Source: Setomelanomma holmii (lineage: Eukaryota; Ascomycota; Dothideomycetes; Pleosporales; Phaeosphaeriaceae). From it: a stretch of 64,000 nt of DNA. Of the stretch, positions 9,934-20,658 are shown in pieces (position 1 is the stretch's first letter; every line of letters begins with the position of its first letter). Made by a program: the position numbers and the translations under genes. Below the pieces are notes generated by a model, which saw nothing but the letters and a program-made list of their open reading frames with translations, was not told the DNA's origin and did no database searches. The stretch lies in assembly GCA_010015745.1 (NCBI GenBank), contig ML978177.1, positions 248,001 through 312,000 of the forward strand, in the 5' to 3' direction.

Positions 9934-12900
9934 CTAGCCCCAATACGGTGTTCGCAAGCCGACAAATGTCGAGCCCACGGAATCGATAGAATCTTCCTTT
10001 TTGCGTTGTCCGGCAAGCTACACATGCGTTAGTGTGTGTCTTCAATATTGAGGGTCTTGTCCCGTACCTCGAGCTGTATGTGTCGGTGGACATGCACCAA
10101 CCAGTCTACGTAGCTCTGCGCTTCGTTGTTGCGATCCTCGTACAACAGCCGTGCAAACTCGTACTCGGCACCGTCCAAGCCTTGCCTGGCCAGCTGTAAT
10201 GTGAGAGCCTTGGACGCCCGAGTACCTTCGAGATACTGCAAGATGTTTCGTGCCTGTGCATTGAGATGGGTCTCCAGGACGGGAAGTGATGAAAGGAATG
10301 GATCGAGGGCCTTCAAGCTGTCATATCCTGGACCAAAGAGATCTTCGAGCAAGTTCGGCGATACTTGCGCGTGTAGCCACAGCAGACATATCTGACCATT
10401 GTCGATGATGTAGGCACCGCCCTCCTCGACCTTCGAGAACGACGCCCGGACGCCTTGAGGCATGACCAGATGTCCTTTCTCGTTAGCGAACCCATCCGTC
10501 TCATCGAGGTCGTGTAGCGAGATAATACGAGGGTACAGGTACAGCGACATCTCCAAGGCTCCCATCGACTTGATCATCCGCATGTCGTGCACTCGGCGGT
10601 CCGTTGGTTCTTTCCCACCCTTGAATGCTCTTGATTTGATCAGGCCAAGGATGTACATACTGAACTCCTTCAAGTTCTCCGGAAGGACAAGCTGGCCAGG
10701 AGGACTATTCCCTGTAAAGTGCTTTCGGTAACCGGCAAGAATGTCCACGGTCTTCTCGGTCAAAGCGCCTCTTATCTCCTTGAGATTCCTCTCCGTCATA
10801 CGCGCAGCTGCCTCTTTGGCAATGATGCTAACTACGGCATCCTGATCCACGAACTTCATACATTCGCCCGTGTTTGGACTAACACTTGCGACGATGTTCG
10901 TGCACCGCACGCGACGCTCGCCGCCAGCAGTCGTGTACAGCAATGCGCTCTGGAAGTGCGCATCAAGTTTGGGGTCAAGTTTGCCATCATAGCTGAAGAG
11001 TACTCCAACAGCCTTGTCTGCATCGATGACGCCAAATTCGAGATCTGCGCCGAAAGTGTGGTGGTAGAAGTTGCCATGATATGCCGATACTTGCAAACCA
11101 TTCGAGCATCGGACCTTCATCATCGCCTGATATCCAGTCTCTCGTGTGACTGTGTGCTTAATCTCTTTAGATAGCTTCAGCGTATCTCGCGGCGAATGGA
11201 AGTTGGGATAGTAGAAGATTTCTCCTCCTGATATGGCTGAAACATGCCCTGATACTGTTAGCTGCAGATAAACACGTACAGCAAGGTGACTCACCTATGG
11301 TTGCGATGTCAAGATAACCTCCACTGGGGGCCGCCAAGAAGAAGTCGATACCAATCCCGTTCTGTACCATCTTCTCTGCGACTTTGACAAAACCAGGGTG
11401 TTCGGTCTTGAGCAGCTTCTTCTCAGCGTCCGTATTGTGTACGTTGCCATCATCGCGGAGGAACAGCCGTCCAGGTCCCCAGGTTGGCAGTGCGGCTAGA
11501 GAGCATATAATTTTGCCTCCGGTAGCAGCAAGGGCATTCACCGCCGAGTTCAAGGTTGGTAGTAGTGCAGGTTCAGGATTTTTTACTTCTGAGAACATGC
11601 TTGGCAACTGCGTGAGGAGCGATGTTATGACGGCCTTTGACTCCGCTGGATCCACGAACATGCCTTCACTGAGTGGCACAAATGGATCCTCCAAGTCTGG
11701 CATCACCAACATCTGCGCACTCTGAAGATTCGAGCTCAGGTTGTAGAAATGCATCTCCTTGTCAAAGGTGACGATGCCTACTTTTGCGCCCTTGGCTAGT
11801 CGCGAAGTTGTATTTTCCTCAGCTTCACCCGCGGTCGTATCGCCATATAATGTGTTCATGATGCCCTCGCAGAAGCCGTCTAAAAAGCCTCGATTTACTG
11901 CCTCGGCGGAGACATCGATAAGGAATAGCCACATCAGACCTACTGGCTGTCTAGACCAGTACTCTTTTGGGACTGTATAGTCGACCGTACCAAGCATCAA
12001 CTCCGGTCGTTGTAGACGGTCTGTGCGGACGCCCGTCTGGTCTGTTGGAGCGAAGTACTCCCCTGGCGTATCGTTCGGGTAGGTACACATGTTGCAGACG
12101 TAAACGTTGCCACCGTTCTTGAACTGCATGAAAGGGTTGACATAGGCTCGACATCTTCGACACCTTGGTGGACCAGCGTCGCCGAAGTCTAATACGGGTA
12201 TTGGTTGCTCACCTTCTTGCAAGGGCGCTAAAGGCTGCAGGACAAGTCCGAGGGGCAGGGCAGTTGCTGAAAGCGCCTCGGATGATATTGGAATATTGTT
12301 CAGTGTCAATCGCGCATATTTTGGTGAGGAATTGCCCTGGTCGAAAGCTACGAACGGAACAGTAGCAGGAGGCGGCAGATGATGTTCCATTGTCGGGTAT
12401 ATGTTCTCTAAGTAGTACTTTGCCGGTGCATCTCTTGATCTCGGCACGCTTGGGATCTGCTCAGGATCGACCCGACCTTGTGCTGACCCTACTGGTGCTC
12501 CACCGATTTGATGTGGTACCGCTGGTGTTCTCGCGGCATACTGCGCCGGTGACGCCTGACTTGTAGGGCTGAAGATTGGATTCGCTGGCGCTGGGAACTG
12601 CGTCATGGCCGGGGTGATCTGGGGTTCCTGCCATTGAGGTCCACCCACTTGTGGCGAGCTCTGGTTTAGGAATTGCGTGGGTGTACCGCCTTGAGGCATT
12701 CCGTTGAACGCTTGAGAGTTCCCTCCCGGCCCCTCGAGATTGTGATATGCATGTCGGTCTTTCTTCTTGTGCCTGGGCTGTCCTGGTGTATTCACACCCA
12801 ACCCTACAGCTCCCATCTGAGAGGTCAAGTTGTTCACATCTTGCTCATTTTGGTATGGCTGTTGCGCACCAGGAGTCGCTTGCGGTGGAAAATAGCTCTC

Positions 12901-13104
12901 TTGCTGCATAGGCGCGTTGTACTGCGCGGGTGTGCCCGCGTACTGATTGGGAGGTTGTCCGATGGCTGGGCTGCCACTTTGTTGATAGCCAGCAGGACTG
13001 GCAGCGACTGGTGGTCGCCACTGATTTGGCTCGTCTTTTCGTCCCGATCCATTTGGATTGCCCGAATCTGTGCCCATAGCGTGATACATGGCGAACTCGG
13101 ACAT
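9934..13104 (-). CDS. SEC24: COPII coat protein Sec24
   Basis: Cargo-binding subunit of the COPII inner coat, which buds vesicles from the ER. Exons: 13104-11295, 11236-10068 and a short terminal exon 10017-9934, giving 1020 residues. The N-terminal 220 residues are Pro/Gln/Ser-rich and disordered. A four-Cys zinc finger (CRRC ... CNMC, about residues 312-338) is followed by the trunk domain (GLMWLFLIDVSAEAV), then the beta-sandwich, helical and gelsolin-like regions. The first intron joins DIATI to AISGGEIFYYPNF. Unspliced, the second exon would run on to a TGA at 10029. I favour the GTACGG donor at 10067, the ACACTAAC branch site and the GTGTAG acceptor, which give the tail LAGQRKKEDSIDSVG and end in RTPYWG. 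The start at 13104 follows an open GC-rich stretch, so a slightly longer N-terminus cannot be excluded. Confidence 0.93.
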
Positions 13105-13467
13105 GGGCTGTGGCGCGGGGCCGCCGCGGTGGAGATGGAGGTCGAAGTCGGAAAGCGTGCGGACTCGGACCAGGCCAAGCTCAGAGCGGGAGCATGGATA
13201 TTTGCGGGGAACTTTTACGGGAGTTCAGATCATAAATAAAGCATGCTGAGCCCGATTTGGCGCGGTGGAGGGGCAGCTAACAAAAGTTGATGATCTGGCT
13301 CTATGTTGCACGTTCCTGTACATTGTTGGTCTGTGCACCAGCGAAACTCACATGCGAGAACTGCAAGTGTTCAAGAAAGGGTTGCTAGGATGAAATTTGG
13401 TTTGCTCATTTAGGAACTGTGTAGAATAGTCTCGCTCCAATGATTGAGACCGCCCGGATGCTGTTCC

Positions 13468-14091
13468 TCATTCTAGCTTATCCAAATGTGCTAACCTCGT
13501 CAACACGACCTGCTTACTTGTCTCCTCAATCTCTCCTGCAAGAAAGACCTCATCCAGGATCGCATAAACCTTGTAGAAGTTGAAGACCAAGTCCAGCTCG
13601 CACACGTTGCCAAAGAATGCATCCAACACCTCCACAAAGAAGTGAATGGCTTCCAAGTACGCCAGCTCGTTATCATTCGTATCAACGCAAGCGCAGAAGA
13701 AGAGGCCAGCGTATCGACGGTAGACGATCTTGGACATGTTCCGGAATTCGACGAAGTTGGATTGGTGCTTCTGGTCTCGGGGCGCAATAAGGCGGTGGAC
13801 CTGTAGAAGTGCTTTCAGTAGGTGTAGATAGTCGACGAGTGCCATGCGCCCGAGCTCATCGTGCGCTGATTTGAGCGCCTGGTGTACAAAGAGCCCATGG
13901 AGGATGTTGGGGGATTATCGCATACCTCGCCCTTCAGCTTGACCTTCTCCTCATCGCTGTACGGAGCATACCACTTTGCCAATCGTGTCTTTCCTCTGTG
14001 AGTCGCAATGTGTCAGCCTGTCGTGCTTAAATTGTCTCTGCCTTCCTGCTACATACTGCCGGTTCTGGATAAGAATGAACGAAAGAACCAT
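13468..14091 (-). CDS. APS2: AP-2 adaptor complex, sigma subunit
   Basis: Small subunit of the clathrin adaptor AP-2 at the plasma membrane; 145 residues. Three exons: 14091-14057 (MVLSFILIQNR), 13995-13926 (GKTRLAKWYAPYSDEEKVKL) and 13800-13468. The third exon carries NFVEFRN, YRRYAGLFFCACVDTNDNEL, YLEAIHFFVEVLDAFFGNV and CELDLVFNFYKVYAILDE, all signature segments of sigma2. The second intron is long for this window (125 bases). The first intron has a GTATGT donor. The VHRLIAPRDQKHQS segment matches the position of the family's variable loop. Assigned to AP-2 rather than AP-1 or AP-3 from these residues. Confidence 0.95.
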
Positions 14092-14378
14092 CTCGAGGGC
14101 CTCGAGGGTGGTGCTGTGTTGAGGAGTGCGGACGGGCCGTGCGCCAGACTTCAATCAAGTCGGCGGTGCTGAGGATCGAACGATTTCGTCGTCTAGCCTC
14201 AGAACATACGAAGGTAAGGTACTAAGAGGGTTCCTGTCTGGAGCATCATTGGCCCCTTCCTACGATTGAGAAGACAGAAAGTATCGTGTCTGGTCAAGCT
14301 ACTGTAAGTAGCGAAAGCGGTGGGTTTTCGCCGCGGGAATGCCGGCGTATCCTTCCCGCGCTCGGTGTCGCAGTTTTG

Positions 14379-14399
14379 AACGCGTGAGCACGTGGCACT
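14379..14399 (+). repeat. 21-base direct repeat, copy 1
   Basis: Contains the E-box-like core CACGTGGCACT and is identical over 21 bases to copy 2 at 15956-15976, in the same orientation. Both copies are followed within 10 bases by GCCCCCGCC. This copy lies downstream of the AlkB-type gene (14497-15888, minus strand) and about 290 bases upstream of the APS2 start. Confidence 0.8.
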
Positions 14400-14496
14400 G
14401 TGAGAAGGCCCCCGCCGGGGTGCCCATTCACCTACATTCAGCTTGAGATTGCGACTTCGCCAACACAGAGAGTGTGAGATCTTTAAATAATTCATA

Positions 14497-15888
14497 TTAT
14501 TTGCTACTACAGTCACTCGACGCTTGTAGCTCCGTGGACGGTACTTCATTCTTGACCTTTGTAGCCCAAGGTGGTTCGCCGTCGTCGTCAAACTCAGCCC
14601 ACTGGAAGAACCCACATCCATCTTGACCTGGAACGTAGTTGGTATGACACATCCACATGTACCTCCCTCTTGACTCTTTCTTCCTTGTTGCACATCTCAA
14701 CACCGTAGGCACACCGCACTTGCATTTGGGTGTGTACTTGGGGTGTAAATTGTCCTTGTAAAATCGGTATGTGATGTTGAGTCTCTTATTCTTCGCCAAA
14801 GGATGCGGATCTATGGCTTGCGCCGGAGCGATTGAATGCTTCCATTCCTCCTGCATCTCCGCATGCATGATCAGGAGCGAGTTGTGCGGAAGGTGGATCG
14901 ATATTTGTCCTTGAGCGTCTGCAAGAGTGCCGTCTGCCTTGTGGTACTCATCACCTTCGGCAACGATCTTACGAACGCGAAACTCGCGAGCAACTCCTAG
15001 ACTCAGACTTCCAATGACCGCTCGTGGACCGAGGTAGGTGAGCTGATCGGCGTGGTATCCGACGCTCTCCTTGCCTCCGTCATAGCAGTTCACAAAGGCG
15101 GTGTTGGCTTGCCATGGCTGAGGCGACTGATATTTGAGCTTCTTGCCGTCCATGTAGAAGTCGTGTATACGGCGCTGTATCTCTCGATTGACCGCCTCTT
15201 CTACTTGCGGGCAAGCTTCGAGCATCTCTGGTACGCTTTGACGGACGTCCTGAACCTCCCGTCCATCGTAAATGTATTCCGTCTTCTGCTTTTTCGCCTC
15301 CTCCAAACTGTTCACGTAAAAGCAGAACGTATGAGGGCTCCACACCACTCTATCAAAAAGCTTGAATTCCAAGCTTTTGTAGGTGGTGCTTTCATCGAGC
15401 AGTTGCAACAGCAGAGCATCTGCCTGCTCCGTTGGAAGGAAGTTGTGGATGATTGAACAAGGTGTATGTGCTTCGATATCTTCAGGACTGTAGAGATGCA
15501 GAGTCTGGCCCTTCTTGACTAGTGGCTTCTTCGCAGGCCCACCGTTCTTGGGAGATATACGAAACGCACTCAGGGATGATTGGAAGCCAACTCCTGCGGC
15601 ACTCGTGCGTTTCTTTGGTGATGTATTGGCACGCTGTGTGAGCCACTCTGAGGCCTGCTGCACTGAACCTTCAGAGGCTAGCAGTGCTTCCAGGAGGGTG
15701 TTTTCATCAACAGATGGGTGCAATGAGGCTAGCAATGCCAGCTTGAAGTCGGTTGAATCCTCCTCTTCATCTTGGTAACTCCTTTGGGGTGGCGTTGGGA
15801 GCTGTGACACAGGCGCCTTGTGTGACCCTTCATCCCGCTTCCTCTTTCGCGACACGAATGCATCCATGGTCCATACATGCGGCTCCAA
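14497..15888 (-). CDS. AlkB-type 2-oxoglutarate/Fe(II) dioxygenase with CUE and GRF zinc-finger domains
   Basis: Intronless gene of 463 residues; a second ATG at 15867 (MDAFVSRKRKRDE) is an equally good start. Order of parts: basic nuclear-type N-terminus; CUE-like ubiquitin-binding helix bundle, about residues 47-85 (LASLHPSVDENTLLEALLAS); the AlkB dioxygenase fold with the iron-binding His-x-Asp at 279/281 (YHADQLTYLGP), a later His in EEWKHSIAP and the 2OG-binding Arg region RLNITYRFY; and a GRF-type zinc finger, about 387-432 (CKCG ... RCATRKK ... MWMCH ... GCGFFQW). The domain set suggests repair of alkylated DNA with ubiquitin and single-strand DNA contacts. This is inferred from the AlkB and GRF families, not shown here. 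It is flanked by two copies of a 21-base direct repeat. Confidence 0.88.
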   Translation of the reverse strand: MEPHVWTMDAFVSRKRKRDEGSHKAPVSQLPTPPQRSYQDEEEDSTDFKLALLASLHPSVDENTLLEALLASEGSVQQASEWLTQRANTSPKKRTSAAGVGFQSSLSAFRISPKNGGPAKKPLVKKGQTLHLYSPEDIEAHTPCSIIHNFLPTEQADALLLQLLDESTTYKSLEFKLFDRVVWSPHTFCFYVNSLEEAKKQKTEYIYDGREVQDVRQSVPEMLEACPQVEEAVNREIQRRIHDFYMDGKKLKYQSPQPWQANTAFVNCYDGGKESVGYHADQLTYLGPRAVIGSLSLGVAREFRVRKIVAEGDEYHKADGTLADAQGQISIHLPHNSLLIMHAEMQEEWKHSIAPAQAIDPHPLAKNKRLNITYRFYKDNLHPKYTPKCKCGVPTVLRCATRKKESRGRYMWMCHTNYVPGQDGCGFFQWAEFDDDGEPPWATKVKNEVPSTELQASSDCSSK

Positions 15889-15955
15889 GCAAGCGCATAT
15901 TGAGTTGGTGGTCTTAGTGAAGGAAGCAGAACATCGTGTCCAGGTCTACGACTTT

Positions 15956-15976
15956 AACGCGTGAGCACGTGGCACT
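15956..15976 (+). repeat. 21-base direct repeat, copy 2
   Basis: Identical to 14379-14399. It lies 68 bases upstream of the AlkB-type start and about 175 bases upstream of the PEX7 start, in their shared divergent promoter. It includes a CACGTG palindrome that bHLH factors of the Cbf1 type could bind. This could equally be a promoter element or a duplication left by an insertion. Confidence 0.8.
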
Positions 15977-16150
15977 TAAGTCGCCCCCGCCACAAGATGC
16001 AAGCCTCGGCCCTTCACTCGTCATCCTGCAACCATGCCGCAAGACACCAACAACCCAAACCTCCGCGAGCGATGATGCGGCACCCTCCACCGTCACCAGA
16101 CGCGCCATAATCCCCACATCCTCCTGCTGCCAGACAGCTTCACTATCGTC

Positions 16151-17285
16151 ATGCTCGAATTCCGAACCCAGGGTTACAACGGCTACAGCGTGAAGTACTC
16201 GCCATTCTTCGACTCGCGCATTGCTGTTGCGGCGTCGGCCAACTTTGGACTCGTAGGGAACGGCAGACTGTACATACTGGGTCTGACTGCGAATGGCATT
16301 GTCGCAGAGAAATGGTGCGTTATACACTGCAGAGCGGACACTGCCGACCGGCTTTCACATGCCTGAGTGCTGATACCGGCGCAGGTTCGATACACAAGAC
16401 TCCCTATTTGACAGCACCTGGTCGGAAGCGCATGAGAATCAGATCCTCACTGCGGGCGGTGACGGATCTGTCAAGCTCTTCGACATCACACTCAACCAAT
16501 TCCCCGTCCAGTCATGGCAAGAGCACGCTCGCGAGGTCTTCTCTGTGCACTGGAATCTGGTCTCGAAAGACAATTTCATCTCTTCGAGTTGGGATGGCAC
16601 AATCAAAGTTTGGAGTCCAAACGCGAGTGCAAGCATAATGACACTGCCAACACATTCATGCACATATTCGGCAGCGTTTAGTCCGCACAACCCGAGCATA
16701 CTCAGCAGTGTGAGCTCGGATAGCCACCTCAGAGTATTCGATCTTAGGACACCAGCAAGTGCGAGCAATCATCTCACAATGAACGTACCAATACACACGC
16801 CTTCAAAGCCGCGAATGGGAGCCGCTGCGCCCGTTGGTGTGGCCCCTTCAGAAGCGCTGACCCACGATTGGAACAAATACCGCGATTCCATCATAGCCAC
16901 TGCCGGCGTTGACCGACTCATTAGGACCTTCGATATACGTATGCCGAATCATGGACCAATCGCAGTCCTGCCCGGACACGAGTACGCCGTGCGAAAAGTG
17001 TCATGGTCGCCACACTTGTCGGATATACTGCTCAGCGCGAGCTATGATATGACGGCTCGAGTCTGGACAGACGGCAGCGCCATGGGCGTAGACAACATGA
17101 AGCAGGAGAACATGTTAGACGATCCAATGTTCCACGGAGGCGGAAGAGAAATGGGGAAGATGGGACGCCACACCGAGTTCGTTACTGGAGTTGATTGGTG
17201 TTTGTTCGGTGCAGAAGGTTGGTGTGCAAGCACAGGTTGGGACGAAAGAGTATTGGTGTGGGATTGCAGGGCCATCATGCAATGA
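16151..17285 (+). CDS. PEX7: Peroxisomal targeting signal 2 receptor Pex7
   Basis: WD40 beta-propeller of 354 residues that recognises PTS2 proteins and delivers them to the peroxisome. Exons are 16151-16314 and 16385-17285, with a 70-base intron (GTGCGT donor, GCGCAG acceptor) splitting the Trp codon of AEKW-FDTQD. Blades are visible from GYNGYSVKYSPFF through EVFSVHWN, SSSWDGTIKVW, SAAFSPHNPSILSS, ATAGVDRLIRTFD, PGHEYAVRKVSWSPH, SASYDMTARVW and TGWDERVLVWD. The FVTGVDWCLFGAEGW stretch is typical of Pex7 C-termini. It shares a 262-base divergent intergenic region with the AlkB-type gene. Confidence 0.95.
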
Positions 17286-17665
17286 TGTGCAGTCTACCAA
17301 TTGTTACAAGCACAGCAATGAGGAACATTCAGGGTGAAAAGGCAAAATCTAGCTCAACGAATAAGTCACAATGTAATCACTGCAGGATGTGATATACCAC
17401 CACATCATCGGTGGAAGGTAATGCATGGTCGGCATCACGGCAGGTTCACGTACCGAACATCTGGGCAGCCACTTCGTATCTCGCATTGCACGAGAACAAA
17501 CAGGCTACCAGGACACTCCAGTCGAACACAAATCATCAATACAAAGTCCGCAAGTCAACCCAGATCCCTTTCTCTTCGTCAACGTCAAGTCTAACACCCC
17601 ACAACCTTCCTTTCAATCCTATACACCATGCACATCGACCTATCTTAACCCCTACTACAGTCCAC
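17286..17665. other. Intergenic, nothing firm
   Basis: PEX7 3' end followed by a C/T-rich, G-poor stretch (about 17540-17700) that resembles a promoter and leader for the hydrolase pseudogene. Confidence 0.5.
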
Positions 17666-18810
17666 ATGCCCACTCCCACAAGCATGTCCAATTCCTTCCT
17701 ATTCTTCAAACTCTCCCCTCTCCCACGTATCTTCTCCCCCGTCACAACCGCAGTCTTCTCCGCCCTCCCCTTCTGGCAACGCTGGCGCCTGATGCTCCTC
17801 CAACCAATTAACATCCTCGCCGCCCAGTTGACAGCGCCAACATGGCTCTTCAGCACGGGGTATCAAGTGATCTACGTGCCGACAAAGAACAGCTCGAGTC
17901 GCTGTCTCGTCTTTCACCCACCTCGATCGCAGAAGAAAATTTCGTCCGACGATGGAATTAGGGGGGGACTAAGGCCTTTACACGTCGACATCCACGGCGG
18001 GGCCTGGGTTGGCGGTTTCCCCGAACAAAACGCTCGACTCTGCAGCGTCCTTGCCGAACGCACAGGTGCAGTCGTAATAAGTAGTTCTTACCGCATTGCG
18101 CCGCGAAACATCTTCCCCGTTGCACATGACGACGTCGACGAAGTGGTCGCTTGGCTCGTCTCGCATGCCGACCAATTCGGCGCAGATGGCAGGTTGTTAA
18201 CGATCGGAGGCGCGAGTGTGGGCGCGGGATTGGGATTGAGCGCGTGTCGGATGCTGTATACTTCACGCCAGATACACGAGAAACAAACGGGCATAGTCCC
18301 GCTGGCGTGGGTGGGGATATGTCCAGCGTTAGACTTTTGTATTAAGCCAGGAGATAAACCGCGCCCAATGAGTATGCCGCGTTGAGATCCGGTGGGGTTC
18401 TTGTTGCCGTTGTTTGATGTGTATGCTGGGTCGGAGCGGGAGCAGTGGTTGGAGGAGGCGAGGTTGCATGCGGTTATGGCGGATGTTGAAGTGCTGCCAG
18501 AGGATATGCGCTGGTTGTTGCGGCGAGTGTGGATATTTTGTTGGCGGAGGCGGTGGAATTTGTGGAGCGTGTGAGGAAGGAGAGGGGAGAGGGGAGAGGG
18601 GAGAGGGTTGGGTGGAGATGGTTGTTATGGATGGATTTGTCGAGTGTAAGTGCTTCAGCTTTAGACATACTTCGACTAATACTTTTGGGAACAGTACCGA
18701 GCTTCATTCTCGAGAAAGAGCGCCCCGAGGTCTTCGCGAAAGCTGTTTCTTTCTTGAAGAACGCACATAAGAAGGCAGGATGCGACATCGACAAAATCAA
18801 GCACCTCTGA
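17666..18810 (+). pseudogene. Alpha/beta hydrolase (esterase/lipase-like), broken by a TGA and two frameshifts
   Basis: The frame opens at 17666 (or the ATG at 17684, MSNSFLFFK). It shows the hormone-sensitive-lipase-type oxyanion motif HGGAW, then the nucleophile elbow GGASVGAGL and a plausible hydrophobic N-terminal helix. After MSMPR an in-frame TGA occurs at 18383-18385 where DPVGFLLPLFDVYAG continues in the same frame. A second lesion near 18515-18525 shifts LPEDM into the frame reading VDILLAEAVEFVERV. A third shift falls in the GGAGAG-rich tract at about 18579-18608. A normal intron (GTAAGT donor, about 18648-18694) then joins to LPSFILEKERPEVFAKAVSF, ending at 18810. All catalytic landmarks up to the Ser elbow are intact, so the lesions look recent, or are sequencing errors. 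Tail to tail with the Zn(II)2Cys6 gene, 19 bases apart. Confidence 0.8.
18579..18608 (+). repeat. GGAGAG-type microsatellite inside the hydrolase pseudogene
   Basis: Five or so near-perfect GAGAGGG/GGAGAGG units in tandem. The reading frame that encodes the hydrolase changes across this tract, so slippage here is the likely cause of one of its frameshifts. Confidence 0.8.
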
Positions 18811-18829
18811 ATCTCTTAAACATACACCA

Positions 18830-20658
18830 TCAAGCCAATGCACTCCTCGCCCGCGGTTCATCAACCTCCCAGTACGCCATCTGTTTCGCACAACTCCCAT
18901 ACTCACCATTCCAATCATGACTCCACAACTCCTTCGACGACAGCACCATCATCTCCGGCTCATCTTGCCCTCCCAACTTCATCCGATCCAACAACCCCGC
19001 AAGCCCATACTCCTCGTCCTCACGCTCCAACCATATCCTTACCGCCTGCCCCTCGATCTTCGCACGACTCGTCATCCACCACATTTCCCCGTTGGCAATC
19101 ATCTTAAACCACCAACCCAATATAAACACGGCGCGCACATCTTTCGCCTCAAGTAGCTCGAGTAATTCAGGCGTGATAAACGCCGTGACATACAGAAACG
19201 AAACAACATTCGCATGCGTGAGGTGCATATGCTGTATCCTTGACAAAATCAGCAGGGGCAAATGGTACGGATTATTCTTGATCGTGCTCTTGTCATCAAT
19301 CCCAAAAACCCGCTTGGTCTCATCCAGAACCCGGACCTCAGCCTTAATTTTGCTATTAAGCCAGTCCGGCCCGCCGTTACACTGACTTCTCTTATCCTTC
19401 ATCAGCCCGTAAAACACACTCTCGGGCCGCGTGGGGTCGGCGACCTTCCATAACATCCGCTTGCCCTCGCCGAGTCGGAGCCAGTTCAGGTCCGCGGGCT
19501 CGTGTGGTTTTAACGGCCAGACGGCGTATGGGTCCGTGACGCTGTTGACGAACCAGAAAGATGCGGCGCCGATTATGACGCCGGTGGCCCAGACGGCGTC
19601 GCGGTGGTGCGGAGGGACGGGACGGCTGAGGAGGCGTGCGAAGAGCTTGGTTGCGGTGTTCCAGTGCGTGAGGGCGGCGTGTTTGTGGCGTTTGGAGGTG
19701 AGAGGACTTGGGAGATGAGCGGTAAGATCGGCGTCGTGCATGAGGGTTAGGCCGAGGAGCATGTGCATCAGGAATGCGTGCTATAGCATGACTTAGCGTA
19801 TAGGTCATTTCACGGGAAGCTGAATACACACGGTCATAGCTAGGCGGCATATACAATCACGATAAGCGGGCGCCATCTAAAGTTTGGTGTACGAAGTGAG
19901 TAAATGTTTCACATGCACTTCGTTCACCGGCGTAACGTACCGACTTGTCGCCAATCGTAAGGGCAGTTCGGTCTCTGAACCGTGCCAGTATCTCGAGATG
20001 ATGCTCGGAAAAGTGCCAGAAAGGAACTGTGGAAGCCTGGGAGCCGATCGATGTGACGCTGAGATCGGTTGCAGAGTAGCTGTCTTGCATCGAGTTGTCA
20101 AGTATGCCCGTTAGGGTCGCATTGATCGAGACGGTGGAGATGGGCGATTGGGTGAATACAGACGAGCTTGCGACATTGTTATGGTTCCTACCGAGCATCG
20201 TTTGATTTGACGCTTTGAATGCATTTGCTCTGTCGGGGAAGATATCATCCTCATCAGCTTGATTCGTGAAAGGCAATGTATTGCTATCACCGATCTCATG
20301 GGCAGACAGAGTGTGTGCTGGGCCGACATAGTGCTGCGGTCTGATTGTGTCCAGTTGATTGACTTGCTCTACTGGTTTCAGCGATCCCAGGTTGATTTGG
20401 AAAGAGCCCTGGGCCGGGATCTGCAGAGAATTCGATAGGCCACCATAGTTGCATTCTACTCCATAGAGCTTGCACTTCTTGCATTGAGGTCTTTGTTCGT
20501 CACACTGAGAATCATCAGCTAGATCCCTTTGCATACACTTTCGAGCCTCACACCTTCACACGTCTAAGCTTGCAATTTCCACAGCCTTTCCGTGACTTTG
20601 CATGAACTCGTCGTTTCCGTTCGCCTTGGTCTTGCGCTCTGGCTACGATTGCAGGCAT
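18830..20658 (-). CDS. Zn(II)2Cys6 fungal transcription factor (554 residues)
   Basis: Four exons: 20658-20554, 20504-19941, 19876-19832 and 19780-18830. All are joined in phase 0, with introns of 49-64 bases. The binuclear zinc cluster spans residues 26-53: Cys26-x2-Cys29-x6-Cys36-x6-Cys43-x2-Cys46-x6-Cys53 (GCGNCKLRRVKCDEQRPQC ...), interrupted by the first intron right before Cys36. The small third exon encodes MAPAYRDCICRLAMT and links to HAFLMHMLLGLTLMHDADL, the usual start of the fungal-specific regulatory region. Two Trp-rich segments follow (ATGVIIGAASFWFVN, ILGWWFKMIANGEMWW). The target is unknown. The divergent upstream region (20659 onwards) holds no partner gene; the tail-to-tail neighbour is the broken hydrolase. 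Confidence 0.88.

Noticed and set aside
14160..14215. tRNA T-arm-like sequence (GTTCGATCC on the minus strand)
   Set aside because: The flanking bases do not form a T stem and there is no matching A box or acceptor stem.
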